Positions 9,717 through 18,766 are shown, numbered from the stretch's first letter. The stretch: DNA of 64,000 nt from JAGNZR01 sp051659505 (GCA_051659505.1 JBOFOQ010000075.1:20411-84410), one strand, 5' to 3'. Notes: generated from the letters alone by a model not told the origin. Translations and numbers: made by a program.

Positions 9717-9725
9717 TGGTATAAT
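9717..9725 (+). promoter_or_regulatory. Extended -10 promoter of the MORN lipoprotein gene
   Basis: TGGTATAAT (TGn plus a perfect TATAAT at 9720-9725) lies 40 bp before the start codon. The -35 region is only T-rich. Confidence 0.6.
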
Positions 9726-9765
9726 GAAAACCGAGTAATAAAATTATAGTTATTAAGGGAGAGTT

Positions 9766-10308
9766 ATGAAAAAAATAATATACATATTTATACTAAGTGT
9801 GTTTTTTATATCTTGTATTAATAAAAAAATAGAGCATTCACAACTACAAGAAAGAAATGGAATCATGTATAGAGCTAACGAAGAAAAAGGCTTCACAGGA
9901 ACTGCTGTTATGAATTATTATGATGGTCAATTAATGTTTGAAAAAAATTATAAATCAGGGAAAGAAGATGGCGCATATAAAGAGTATAGTGAAGATGGCC
10001 AATTAATGATGGAAATAAATCATAAATCAGGGAAAGAAGATGGCGCATTTAAAGTCTATTATAAAAATGGTCAATTAAAGTTTGAAAGGAATTATAAATC
10101 AGGGGAACCAGAGGGTTCAGAAAAATTGTATTATGAAAATGGTCAAATAAAGAACGAACTGAATTATAAATCAGGGGAACTAGATGGGGCATTTAAAGTC
10201 TATTATAGCGATGGTCAATTAAAGTATGAACAAAATTATAAGTCAGGGGAAAAAGACGGAGCAAGAAAAAAGTATAGCGAAAATGGTCAATTGTTGTCTG
10301 GAAAATAA
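9766..10308 (+). CDS. MORN-repeat lipoprotein (YwqK-like antitoxin-repeat family)
   Basis: A 180-residue exported lipoprotein. Residues 1-17 form a signal peptide ending in a lipobox-like FFISC with the acylated Cys at 17. From about residue 50 the protein is built of 24-residue MORN_2-type repeats of the form xYYxNGQLxxExNYKSGExDGAxK, five full copies plus a truncated sixth. Database entries often call such proteins toxin-antitoxin YwqK family antitoxin. That label rests on one system and should not be read as function here, as no toxin gene is adjacent. Repeat-rich MORN lipoproteins of this kind are frequent in Fusobacteria. It is monocistronic, with its own promoter and terminator. Confidence 0.85.
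   Translation: MKKIIYIFILSVFFISCINKKIEHSQLQERNGIMYRANEEKGFTGTAVMNYYDGQLMFEKNYKSGKEDGAYKEYSEDGQLMMEINHKSGKEDGAFKVYYKNGQLKFERNYKSGEPEGSEKLYYENGQIKNELNYKSGELDGAFKVYYSDGQLKYEQNYKSGEKDGARKKYSENGQLLSGK
9913..10305 (+). repeat. In-gene 72-bp tandem repeats coding for MORN units
   Basis: Five units start at 9913 (69 bp), 9982, 10054, 10126 and 10198, with a partial one at 10270. Each contains AATTATAAATCAGGGGAA-like DNA, so similarity is high at DNA level and copy number could change by slippage. Confidence 0.85.
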
Positions 10309-10342
10309 TTATAATTTCTTGTAAAACATTATATCTGTATTT

Positions 10343-10376
10343 AAAAAAGAGCTAGAGTGAAAACTAGCTCTTTTTT
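10343..10376 (+). terminator. Rho-independent terminator after the MORN lipoprotein
   Basis: A 13-bp stem AAAAAAGAGCTAG / CTAGCTCTTTTTT with an 8-nt loop is followed by more T. The A-run on the left side means it could also serve the convergent DUF3999 gene. Confidence 0.85.
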
Positions 10377-10428
10377 TATGAAAATTATGATTTTTTTTAC
10401 TGAACGGCGTTTAACCCCTGAGTAATTT

Positions 10429-11595
10429 TCACTTTTTTTTATTTATTTTTATTATCATAAAGCAAATTAGAAGAAGTACAATCAACCCAATAAAAATATT
10501 ATAATATATGCTCAAATCTTTAGGTTTTTGAGGTTTCACAGAAGAATCTTTTTCTAATATATTAAGTTTTCCTATTGTGACTAAAGTTCTTTCTTTTATC
10601 AATGTATGAAAATCTTCCAAGTCATATTTTGGTTTGGATAAATTTTCATCTCCAAAAGTTACTTTATATTTTCCAGTTGTTTCGCTTTTAAACATTATTT
10701 TAGAGGGGACATATTCCCCATGTATTTCCTCTATGCTAAGAGGTTTGTTATCTTTATTATTTATTTCTAGTATCAATTGCTCAGCAGAAAATCTATCTGT
10801 AAGAGCTATTTCAGTATTTGTTTTATCACCTACTCTAAAAATAGTTCCACTACGATCATAATAATTACTTTTAATTACATAATTTCTTTTAAACTCGCCG
10901 TTAACTTTTAAGTTAATCTTATGCAATGGAAGATTGTTCGTTTTAATAGTTATTAAAGTAGTTTTATCTTTTTTTTCTGATTGATAGTGTAATTTTAGAG
11001 AAGTAGTTTCTATTTTATATTTTTCACTTTCATAAAATTTTAAGATGGCACCTTTAAAATTACTTTCTTTAGATAAATTAGTAATAAGCTTATAGTAAGT
11101 ATATTTTTCTTGAGAAAAACTGACTACTAAATTTTCATTGTGGGGATTTTTATAAATCTCTCCATAAGATATATATTCCCAGTTTTTTCCATTATAGCTA
11201 CCTAATAATTCATATTCAGAGTAAAAATTTCCTATAGAAGTTATTTCTATTCTATTTCCAACTATATCATCTAATTTATTTTTAGGAGAAAATTTGAAAA
11301 GAGTTTCTATTTTATCTTCTTTAATAACTTCAGATATCATATCTCCTATGGAAACTATTCTTTCAATATTATTGTATTGCTCATCTTTTTTTTCAATTAC
11401 ATAAGGAACTTCTTGTCCTTGACTATCCAATATTCTAATATCATTTAATCCATTTTTACTGTTTAAATAAATATCTTCAGTTAGAAAAAATTCTTGATAT
11501 TTATTGTCACTATTTACTTCTATTTCTTTAAAATAATCATATGAAAAAGATTGTAAAAATAATAGAAGAAATATTTGCAAAATTATTTTACTCAT
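10429..11595 (-). CDS. DUF3999-like exported membrane-anchored protein
   Basis: A 388-residue protein with an N-terminal signal (KIILQIFLLLFLQSFS), a long extracytoplasmic region rich in beta-type sequence and one C-terminal membrane helix (about residues 362-383, IYYNIFIGLIVLLLICFMII) followed by a short lysine tail. The layout and the ILDSQGQEVPYVIE stretch match the DUF3999 family, whose genes commonly sit next to DUF2339 genes, as here. Its start overlaps the DUF2339 gene end by 8 bp, so the two are translationally coupled. The function of the pair is unknown. The outer part probably faces the periplasm. Confidence 0.75.
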   Translation of the reverse strand: MSKIILQIFLLLFLQSFSYDYFKEIEVNSDNKYQEFFLTEDIYLNSKNGLNDIRILDSQGQEVPYVIEKKDEQYNNIERIVSIGDMISEVIKEDKIETLFKFSPKNKLDDIVGNRIEITSIGNFYSEYELLGSYNGKNWEYISYGEIYKNPHNENLVVSFSQEKYTYYKLITNLSKESNFKGAILKFYESEKYKIETTSLKLHYQSEKKDKTTLITIKTNNLPLHKINLKVNGEFKRNYVIKSNYYDRSGTIFRVGDKTNTEIALTDRFSAEQLILEINNKDNKPLSIEEIHGEYVPSKIMFKSETTGKYKVTFGDENLSKPKYDLEDFHTLIKERTLVTIGKLNILEKDSSVKPQKPKDLSIYYNIFIGLIVLLLICFMIIKINKKK

Positions 11596-14098
11596 TTTTT
11601 TCTCCTTTTTCTAATTTTTTTATTGCTGTTTGATAAATATATGAAGTTCCAATTAATATTATTCCCATACCAAAATATGCTAAAAGTTTATATGTGGTAC
11701 TAAAAGATGTAAAATCGAAGAAGAAACTTTTTAAAATAAAAAATATTCCTATTCCTAGTCCTGTTCTTCTTAAGTTTTTATCATATGTTCTAAATCCTCT
11801 CCAAACCAAATATCCACATGTAAGAAGACCAACAATAGTTATTATTAAATTTACACCTTCTAGTAAAAATGCTCTTTTCATTATTAAATAAGAAACTAGA
11901 ATGATATATACGGCTTCTCCTATTAACCATGATATTTTCTTTTTACTAGTCTTGAAAATAGTAATATATATATCATTTTTTCCAAAGATAAATAAATAAA
12001 TATTTACAGCTAAAATTAGCACTATTCCCACTACGGATTCTACCCAATGAACATAATATCTTCTACCGCTAAATAGAGTTATTATATTTATTAATATTGA
12101 AAATATTTGTATTAATGTTAAAAATATTAGACTGAACTTGTCTTGAAGCTCCTTAACTTTATAAGTCAATCTTCTTAATAAAATATTTACAACTAAAATT
12201 GCTAGAAATGTAGAGATATAACTTGGAGATGTTATTTTTTCAATTTTATAAACATTAATATAAACTATATTTGTAATAAAATAAATTGAGTATAAAAATA
12301 TAAAATATTTAAATGGAATTAGAAAATTTTGTATAGTTTTGTTATAGCTCTTTTCTTTTACAGTAAGATAAACTACAAAAGAAAGTGAAATTGTCAAGAT
12401 ATCTTGTATATGTAATAGATAATAATTTGCTTCTCTCATTAAAAAATTAGCAAAGAGAGTTATTAAATATATAAATATTACCCCATATTTTATTTCAGTA
12501 TTTTTATATTTTAAAGACATAAAATACAAAAATATAGCTTCGCCTCCCCATGCTAAAACTGCAAATTCTTTAGAAAGTATCAGAGGAATTATAACTATAA
12601 AACATCCCAGTGCAATAACATAGAAAATTTTTGATACTCTATTTTCTTTAAGTTTATCTCCTAAAAACCCATATAGAATACCGACAACGATTACTAAGCC
12701 AGCTTTTATCCAATTTGGAGTTGCAGGATCGGACAAACTAGATATCAAAGAAAACTTTAGAATAAGATTAATGCTAAGAAGTATATAGTCAATAATACTA
12801 CTATTTCTATTCTCTTTCTTATGTGAATTAAGAAAAATAAAACTATATGCAGTGGTAAAAATTATTATATAGAAAAATGCACTAAGTTTATGATCTTGTT
12901 TTGACAAATAAAATACTATTCCAGTCAAATTAATTACACCAATAATAAAGCCTATTATTTTGCTATATAACCAGTCTTTATTCCAAGATATTCCTAATAT
13001 TATTCCTTGAAGTATCAATGAATATATTATTAAGTAGTATATTTTTGTATTTATTGCTCCATGATATATAGACACACCGTATGGAAGGAAACCACCTATA
13101 AGAGCTAATATTCCTATAATTTGCGAGTTATATCTTAAGGCTAATATAGTTACTATTCCTGTTAAAATAATTGAAATAAAAAGTCCTAGTATCTGTGGAA
13201 ATAGTCCCAAATACATTGTTGATAAAAAAGTACTGAGGTATAATATTCCTACTCCCCCACCGATAATACCTACAGCAAAGTGTTTTTTATTGTTTTTATA
13301 TAATTTTTCCCCAACAAAAAGAAAAATTATCCCTAAAAGATACGAACCTGAACTTTTTATGTAGTCGTTGTAAAAAAAGTTCTTAAATTCTGTTTTAAAT
13401 GCTAAAAATATTCCTAAAAAAATTGAAATTATACCTAAAAAATTAAAACCTTTCAATCCTATAAGTTTTTCAAGAACAAAATTCTTTTTTTCTTTTTCAA
13501 AAAGATATTCTTCTTCTTTCAAGTCATATTCATTTTTTATTTCACTGTGAAAAGTAAAATTTTCATCATTAAGTTTAATGCTAGAAGCTAGAGCTTTTTT
13601 CTGTGAATTGGCTAAAAATATATTTATCTTATTAGCTACATTATCTACTTCTTCTTTTAACTCATGGGATTCTTTAAAAATTTCTTTCATAAGTTCTTTG
13701 TCTTCAATATTAATTTTTTTATAAAATTCTTTTTTTAAGGTACTAAGCTTATTTATTATTCCATCTTCAAGGTCTATTTTTATTTTTTTTGCAACCTCTA
13801 CATAAAATTTATCTATCTCATTCTCCCGCTTTAGTCTCTTATTTTCTTTCAATTCATCTAAAAGTATCATATTTGAGGTCTTTAAATTATCAAACTCTTC
13901 TGACATAGTTTGAAATTCAATTTTAATTTTTTTTAAAGTTTTATCCAGTACTTCTTTTTCTTCTAAAATCTGAATTTCTCTATTTATATCAACATCATTT
14001 TTTATTTCTAATATAATAGATTCAGCCTCTAAATTAAGTTTTTTTATTTCTTGATAGTTTTTTTCTAATAGTTCAAGTTTTACTTTCTTCTCTTTCAT
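11588..14098 (-). CDS. DUF2339 family multi-spanning membrane protein
   Basis: Residues about 1-190 are charged and coiled-coil-like (KLELLEKNYQEIKKLNLEAE and similar). The rest has roughly 20 hydrophobic helices, the hallmark of DUF2339. Conserved features include the glycine-rich GVGILYLSTFLSTMYLG and WGGEAIFLYFMSLK segments. I place the start at ATG 14098, because AAGGGAG lies 8 nt upstream of it, rather than at the ATG 36 bp further out, which lacks a site. It is the first gene of a two-gene operon with the DUF3999 gene. A role in cell-envelope transport or surface polymer handling has been guessed for the family, but nothing here proves it. Confidence 0.8.
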   Translation of the reverse strand: MKEKKVKLELLEKNYQEIKKLNLEAESIILEIKNDVDINREIQILEEKEVLDKTLKKIKIEFQTMSEEFDNLKTSNMILLDELKENKRLKRENEIDKFYVEVAKKIKIDLEDGIINKLSTLKKEFYKKINIEDKELMKEIFKESHELKEEVDNVANKINIFLANSQKKALASSIKLNDENFTFHSEIKNEYDLKEEEYLFEKEKKNFVLEKLIGLKGFNFLGIISIFLGIFLAFKTEFKNFFYNDYIKSSGSYLLGIIFLFVGEKLYKNNKKHFAVGIIGGGVGILYLSTFLSTMYLGLFPQILGLFISIILTGIVTILALRYNSQIIGILALIGGFLPYGVSIYHGAINTKIYYLIIYSLILQGIILGISWNKDWLYSKIIGFIIGVINLTGIVFYLSKQDHKLSAFFYIIIFTTAYSFIFLNSHKKENRNSSIIDYILLSINLILKFSLISSLSDPATPNWIKAGLVIVVGILYGFLGDKLKENRVSKIFYVIALGCFIVIIPLILSKEFAVLAWGGEAIFLYFMSLKYKNTEIKYGVIFIYLITLFANFLMREANYYLLHIQDILTISLSFVVYLTVKEKSYNKTIQNFLIPFKYFIFLYSIYFITNIVYINVYKIEKITSPSYISTFLAILVVNILLRRLTYKVKELQDKFSLIFLTLIQIFSILINIITLFSGRRYYVHWVESVVGIVLILAVNIYLFIFGKNDIYITIFKTSKKKISWLIGEAVYIILVSYLIMKRAFLLEGVNLIITIVGLLTCGYLVWRGFRTYDKNLRRTGLGIGIFFILKSFFFDFTSFSTTYKLLAYFGMGIILIGTSYIYQTAIKKLEKGEKNE

Positions 14099-14181
14099 AA
14101 TTTCAACTCCCTTTACTGTGTCAATATTAGGCACTATACAGATATTAATTAAAGAAAAAATAGTGTCATGCCATAAAATTA

Positions 14182-14256
14182 TATCATAATAGATTAAATT
14201 ATGATAGCTAATATAACTATCATAATAGATTAAATTATGATAGTTATATTAGCTAT
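14182..14256. repeat. Nested palindrome: 23-bp perfect inverted repeat plus a duplicated 26-bp unit
   Basis: A 26-bp unit occurs twice in tandem with a 36-bp period (14182-14207 and 14218-14243). Each unit is itself a hairpin, TATCATAAT / ATTATGATA around AGATTAA. The second copy lies in a longer perfect 23-bp inverted repeat (14204-14226 with 14234-14256). It occupies the 339-bp gap between the divergent DUF2339 and hydrolase genes. There is no poly-T after either arm. It could be a regulatory site or a small repeat element. Confidence 0.85.
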
Positions 14257-14380
14257 ATTTTTAATAATATTATAGCTTTATACTACCAGAGACATAATAA
14301 TTTTTTCATTTGAAACTCCTCCTAAAATATTTATCTCATACTATGGTATTTGATTTCTACAATTTTTTATATAATTATAA

Positions 14381-14409
14381 TTGTGTTTTTTACAATGTTA
14401 GTTTATAAT
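14381..14409 (+). promoter_or_regulatory. Promoter of the hydrolase-aminopeptidase operon
   Basis: TTGTGT (14381-14386) and TATAAT (14404-14409) have 17-bp spacing. AAAGAGGAG precedes the ATG at 14438. Confidence 0.65.
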
Positions 14410-14437
14410 TAAAGTAAAATAAAAAGAGGAGACCCTT

Positions 14438-15109
14438 ATGGATTTTTATAGAATATTATTAGTACACGGATTTTTAGGTTCTAGTAAAGATATGGAGTTT
14501 ATTGAAAAATTTCTTTGTAATCTAGGATTTAGAGTGGATAATTTAGAGTTACCACTAACTTTTGAAGATATAGAAATTAGTGAAAAAATAATAGAAGAAA
14601 AAATAGCTAGTATAAAAAAAAGTAAATTTGAGCAGCATGAAGAGCTTATACTGATAGGATATGGTCTTGGAGGTATTCTAATCCGAAAAATAATGGAAAA
14701 AGAAGAATTAAAAAATTCTCCAGTAAAAATAGTACTAATAGCTTCACCAACAAAAACACCAATAGTTTTAAAAAAATTAGAAATCTTTATAAAACCTTTA
14801 AGTTCTATATTTAAACCTCTTAAAGTATTTTTAAACTATGAAATAGAAAAGATAGAAAAACCTGAAAATGTAGCAGTTGGAATAATTAGAGGAACAGAAC
14901 ATAGTAATAAGATATTTCAAAAATGGTTAAAGCCTTATAATGATGGAATTTATAATAGTGATGAAGTTGTATTTGATAATGAAAATGATGAATTTGAAAT
15001 TTTAAATATACCTTTTAGCCATAAAGAATTACATAAAAAACAAGGAACAGCAGAATATATTTTAGATTTTATAGAAACAGGGAAATTTATAACTGATAAA
15101 AGTAAGTAA
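14438..15109 (+). CDS. Alpha/beta-hydrolase-like protein with Gly at the nucleophile position
   Basis: A 223-residue protein with the start of an alpha/beta-hydrolase fold: ILLVHGFLGSSKDMEF (oxyanion-hole HGF) and the nucleophile-elbow region LILIGYGLGGILIRK. A normal elbow reads GxSxG. Here the sequence is GYGLGG with GGT at the Ser position, so a classical Ser nucleophile is missing. A candidate C-terminal His follows in IPFSHKELHK. No signal peptide is seen, so it is probably cytoplasmic. It sits 26 bp before an aminopeptidase gene in one transcription unit. It may be a non-catalytic family member or use different chemistry; the substrate is unknown. Confidence 0.7.
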   Translation: MDFYRILLVHGFLGSSKDMEFIEKFLCNLGFRVDNLELPLTFEDIEISEKIIEEKIASIKKSKFEQHEELILIGYGLGGILIRKIMEKEELKNSPVKIVLIASPTKTPIVLKKLEIFIKPLSSIFKPLKVFLNYEIEKIEKPENVAVGIIRGTEHSNKIFQKWLKPYNDGIYNSDEVVFDNENDEFEILNIPFSHKELHKKQGTAEYILDFIETGKFITDKSK

Positions 15110-15135
15110 AAAACTAAAATAAGAGGTGAAAGATA

Positions 15136-16362
15136 ATGAAAAATAAATTAATTAAATATGCAAAATTAGCAGTGAATATTGGTGTTAATATAAAAAAAGG
15201 AGATATATTAGTAGTTAATTCTCCTACAGAAACATTTGAATTTACTAGATATATAGTAGAGGAGGCATATAAATTAGGGGCAAAAGAAGTAGTCGTATTT
15301 TGGAATGACGATATTGTGTCTAAAGAACGTTATCTTTACGGAAGTGATGATATCTTTGAGAATATTCCTCAGTGGCAATCAGAATCAGTGGAATATTATA
15401 GTAAAAAAGGAGCTGCTTTTTTAAGTATATCAGCAACAGATCCAACACTGCTAAAAGATGTTGATTCTACAAGAGTATCCACATATAATAAACTTAGAAG
15501 AGAATCACTAAAGCCACACTATGAAAGACTGATGAGCAATAAAAATAAATGGTGTATTATATCAGTTCCAACAAAATCATGGGCTCAAAAAGTTTTTCCA
15601 GAAGTATCTCAAGAGAAAGCTGTTTTAAATTTATGGGATTCTATCTTCGAAGTAACTAGAATAAATAGAGAAAATCCTGTGGAAGCTTGGAAAGAACATA
15701 ATTTAAATTTAGGTAAAAAACAAGAATTTTTAAATAAGAAACAATTTAAATTTTTGTACTACAAAAATTCTTTGGGAACAGATTTAATTATTGAACTTCC
15801 TGAAAATCATATTTGGGCAGGAGGTGGGGAAAAAGATGAGAAAGGAGATATTTTTGTAGCTAATATTCCCACAGAAGAAGTATTTACTCTACCTAAAAAA
15901 ACAGGAGTAAATGGAACTGTAGTAAGCTCTAAACCACTTGTTTATAATGGAAATATAATAGAAAACTTTAAAATAGTATTAAGTGAGGGGAAAATAGTAG
16001 AGTATTATGCTGAAAAAGGAAATGAAATATTAAAAAAATTGATAGAAACAGATAATGGTTCTAAATATTTAGGTGAAGTAGCATTAGTTCCTTTTGATTC
16101 TCCAATTTCAAACTCTAAAATAATATTTTTTAATACACTATATGATGAAAATGCCTCATGTCACTTAGCAATAGGAGAAGCTTATGTAAGCTGCATAGAA
16201 AATGGAGATAGTTTAACTGAGGAAGAAAAAGAAGAGAAGGGAGTAAATACTTCTCTTACTCATGTGGATTTTATGATTGGAAGTTCTGACCTTTCAATTA
16301 TAGGAGAAACTTCAAGTGGAGAAAAAATAGAGATATTCAAAAATGGAAATTGGGCTTTTTAA
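15136..16362 (+). CDS. M29-family aminopeptidase (AmpS/PepS type)
   Basis: A cytoplasmic metallo-aminopeptidase of 408 residues, the usual M29 length. The N-terminus KLIKYAKLAVNIGVNIKKGD is typical. The metal-binding half holds NIPTEEVFTLPKKTGVNGTV (ligand Glu), HLAIGEAYVSC (His and Glu) and NTSLTHVDFMIGSSDLSI (His and Asp), the order expected for the cocatalytic site. It is preceded by AAGAGGTGAAAGATA. It ends only 8 bp from the convergent ABC ATPase gene, leaving no room for a separate terminator. Confidence 0.93.
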   Translation: MKNKLIKYAKLAVNIGVNIKKGDILVVNSPTETFEFTRYIVEEAYKLGAKEVVVFWNDDIVSKERYLYGSDDIFENIPQWQSESVEYYSKKGAAFLSISATDPTLLKDVDSTRVSTYNKLRRESLKPHYERLMSNKNKWCIISVPTKSWAQKVFPEVSQEKAVLNLWDSIFEVTRINRENPVEAWKEHNLNLGKKQEFLNKKQFKFLYYKNSLGTDLIIELPENHIWAGGGEKDEKGDIFVANIPTEEVFTLPKKTGVNGTVVSSKPLVYNGNIIENFKIVLSEGKIVEYYAEKGNEILKKLIETDNGSKYLGEVALVPFDSPISNSKIIFFNTLYDENASCHLAIGEAYVSCIENGDSLTEEEKEEKGVNTSLTHVDFMIGSSDLSIIGETSSGEKIEIFKNGNWAF

Positions 16363-16370
16363 AAATTAAA

Positions 16371-17045
16371 TTAAGAGTTAAAATATTTAAGAATATCCTT
16401 TTTAAAATCTAGAGCGCTACTGTAAGCAACCCTTTTAAGAGCTTTTTTTAAAGTCGTAGGTTTATCAGTTAAGATAAAAATTTCATCAGCTAAAGTTGAA
16501 GCTATATCTATGTCATGTGTTACAAGAATAACAGTTTTAGGATTTTTATTTTGTAATTTTATAAAATCTTTTAAAATTGTTTTTGTAATGTTAATATCTA
16601 AGGAAGCAAAAGGTTCGTCTAAAATAAGAAGAGTGGAATGGAAAGAGAATGCTCTGGCTATTCCAACTCTTTTTTTCATTCCACCACTAAGTTCATGGGG
16701 ATAAAAATTTTTATATTCAGATAAAGCAACTAGAGCAAGATTGTTATTTATAATATTATTTTTTTCTATTTTATTTTTTAAATTTAAAACATATTCAACA
16801 TTTTCATAAACAGTTTTCCAAGGAATAAGAGCATCATCTTGAAAAATATAACTTATAAATTTTTCATCATTTTCAATAGTACCAGTATATTCCAAAGTGT
16901 TATCTGATATTAAATTTAAAAGAGTTGTTTTTCCACAACCAGAATTACCTAGAATTATAGAGATTTTATTTTTAGGAAATTCTATGTTTAAATTTTCAAA
17001 TATTTTTAATTCTCCATATGAATTAGAAAGGTTTTTAATTTTCAT
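16371..17045 (-). CDS. ABC transporter ATP-binding protein (nitrate/sulfonate/thiamine-precursor type)
   Basis: A 224-residue ABC ATPase. It has Walker A GNSGCGKTT, Q-loop FQDDALIPWKTVYENV, signature LSGGMKKRVGIARA, Walker B LLILDEPFASLD and H-loop VTHDID. The IPWKTV Q-loop context is characteristic of the SsuB/TauB/NrtD/ThiZ group. ATG 17045 follows AGGTGAG and overlaps the permease gene by 11 bp. It is the third gene of a binding protein - permease - ATPase operon. Confidence 0.93.
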   Translation of the reverse strand: MKIKNLSNSYGELKIFENLNIEFPKNKISIILGNSGCGKTTLLNLISDNTLEYTGTIENDEKFISYIFQDDALIPWKTVYENVEYVLNLKNKIEKNNIINNNLALVALSEYKNFYPHELSGGMKKRVGIARAFSFHSTLLILDEPFASLDINITKTILKDFIKLQNKNPKTVILVTHDIDIASTLADEIFILTDKPTTLKKALKRVAYSSALDFKKDILKYFNS

Positions 17046-17805
17046 TGTTACTCACCTCGATTTTTTTCATTTTTTTTGTAATAAATTTAATAGTAACATC
17101 AAGAGTAAAAGAGATAATTAAGACAATTAGTAACCAAGCGAAAAAATATGGTGTATTTAAATTATTTTTTTCGTTGAAAAGTTCTCCTCCAATTTTATTA
17201 TCTAGTTGTGCAAGTACTTCTCCAGCGATAATAACTTTAAAAGTTAAGCTTATTATAGAATGAAGACCGTGGCAAATAGAATAATAAATAGACGGAACAT
17301 ATATGTTTTTTAATATTTTATATCTTGGTACATTAAAAACTTTTGACATTTTCAGCAGTTTTAAATCAACAGATGAAATAGCTGAAGATAACATATCAAA
17401 TAAAACACCTAAAGAGATAGCTATTCCAATTAAAAATGGGACATTTGATAAGTTACTCCAAATTATTATAATTAGAATTAAAGCTATTGTGGGAACTGAT
17501 TTTATAATAGTGATATATGGTGTGATAAAATATTTTAAAAAATTAAACTTCTTAACTGTAATAGCTAAAACTAAAGCACTAAAAAATGAAATAGTAAAAG
17601 ATAAGATTAAAGTATTAAGAGTGTTGAAAATAGATAAATAAGTGTTTGTTTTCTTTAATAAAGAGAAAAATGCAAGGAGAACATTTTTTAAAGAGGGAAA
17701 TAAAATCTCGTTATTTAGTAAAAATGAAATTATTTCCCAAAGAACAAATAAAATGCTCCAACCTAATAGAGTTAAAATATTTTTATTTAGACGTTTTAGA
17801 GTCAA
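17035..17805 (-). CDS. ABC transporter permease (SsuC/ThiX type)
   Basis: A 256-residue permease with about six hydrophobic helices and the family EAA-type region (VDLKLLKMSKVFNVPRYKILKNIYVPS). It belongs to the same family as taurine, sulfonate, nitrate and HMP/thiamine-precursor permeases. Translation starts at TTG 17805: AGGGGGAG lies about 6 nt upstream and no ATG is near. The start overlaps the binding-protein gene by 23 bp, which points to coupled translation. Confidence 0.88.
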   Translation of the reverse strand: MTLKRLNKNILTLLGWSILFVLWEIISFLLNNEILFPSLKNVLLAFFSLLKKTNTYLSIFNTLNTLILSFTISFFSALVLAITVKKFNFLKYFITPYITIIKSVPTIALILIIIIWSNLSNVPFLIGIAISLGVLFDMLSSAISSVDLKLLKMSKVFNVPRYKILKNIYVPSIYYSICHGLHSIISLTFKVIIAGEVLAQLDNKIGGELFNEKNNLNTPYFFAWLLIVLIISFTLDVTIKFITKKMKKIEVSNNEN

Positions 17806-18670
17806 GAGAGTCTCCCCCTATAAGTTCAAAGAACATTTGATATTCTTTTAGTGTATCTTTACTAGGTACATAGAAAAGATTAGAATTAAAAATTGTTTTG
17901 TTATTTATTATCCACTCTGAATACATTGAGTCAGAAGAATTGTTTTTTAAAAAATCAATACTTTTTTTTAGCTCTAGAATAAATTTTTCAACAAGGATAT
18001 TATTATTTTTCAAAATATTCTCTTTAACAATAAGTGTAGATTGAGGGTAACCTAAATCAGAATTAGTAATTTTTTTCCATTCTTGATTAAAATTCATCAG
18101 TATCTTAATATTACTATCCTTTAACATTAATTTTGAAAGCATAGGTTCAGGAATAATTGCATATTTATATTTTTTAGATAAAAAAAATAGAGAAACTTCA
18201 TTGGGAGAAGTTAGATATTGAAACTTTATATCTTTTATTTCATTTTTAGTCAGAATATAATTAGAAATAAGTGAAGGGGTAAGTCCTTTTCCGTGAAGTA
18301 CAATCTCTTGATTAGATAAATCAGAAAGAGAGTTCAAATTATCATAACCAACTAAATAGAAAGAACCCCATCCTACAGTTCCTAGGACAGAATACGGAAT
18401 CTTATTTTCTAAAAGTTTAGGAGCGAAACTAGAAGGAATAATTGCAAAATCAGCTTCTTCTTTTATTATGGAATTAATCAGAGCTGTTGAGTTTTTTTCA
18501 ACAATATATTTTAAATTATCCAAACTTGTATGCTGCTCTTTATTCATGTATGTAGTAGCCATTGAAGGGAGACCGTAAGGAACTACAAACCGTAGTTCTT
18601 GCTGAGAAAAGCTTAATTTTGTTACAAGTAAAAAACTAGTTAATAAAATTTTTTTTAAAATATATTTCAT
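17783..18670 (-). CDS. Periplasmic substrate-binding protein of the ABC importer
   Basis: A 295-residue SsuA/ThiY/NMT1-like solute-binding protein. A signal peptide (KKILLTSFLLVTKLSFSQQ) lacks a lipobox Cys, so a soluble periplasmic protein is expected, as in a diderm cell. Two-lobed binding-protein features are seen (FVVPYGLPSMATTYM, EEADFAIIPSSFAPKLL, VLHGKGLTPSLISNYIL, YAIIPEPMLSKLML). GGGGTGAATT gives a strong site before ATG 18670. The ligand is undetermined. A hydrophobic or aromatic small molecule, a sulfonate or a thiamine precursor are all possible. Confidence 0.85.
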   Translation of the reverse strand: MKYILKKILLTSFLLVTKLSFSQQELRFVVPYGLPSMATTYMNKEQHTSLDNLKYIVEKNSTALINSIIKEEADFAIIPSSFAPKLLENKIPYSVLGTVGWGSFYLVGYDNLNSLSDLSNQEIVLHGKGLTPSLISNYILTKNEIKDIKFQYLTSPNEVSLFFLSKKYKYAIIPEPMLSKLMLKDSNIKILMNFNQEWKKITNSDLGYPQSTLIVKENILKNNNILVEKFILELKKSIDFLKNNSSDSMYSEWIINNKTIFNSNLFYVPSKDTLKEYQMFFELIGGDSLDSKTSK

Positions 18671-18766
18671 AATTCACCCCTTTTTTAAATATTAAGCTTT
18701 ATTTTTTTTCATTGTAGTAGTATTATAATTATATCACAGTATGTAAAAAATATAAAAGGATGATAT

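Noticed and set aside
9766..10308. MORN lipoprotein as antitoxin of a toxin-antitoxin pair
   Set aside because: No small toxin gene next to it and it has a lipoprotein signal, so an intracellular antitoxin is unlikely.
14182..14256. Repeats at 14.2 kb as a CRISPR array
   Set aside because: Only two units, no true spacers (10 bp between them) and no cas genes anywhere in the window.
17303..17641. 112-codon + strand frame within the ABC permease
   Set aside because: The permease and its overlapping operon neighbours are clearly coded on the minus strand.
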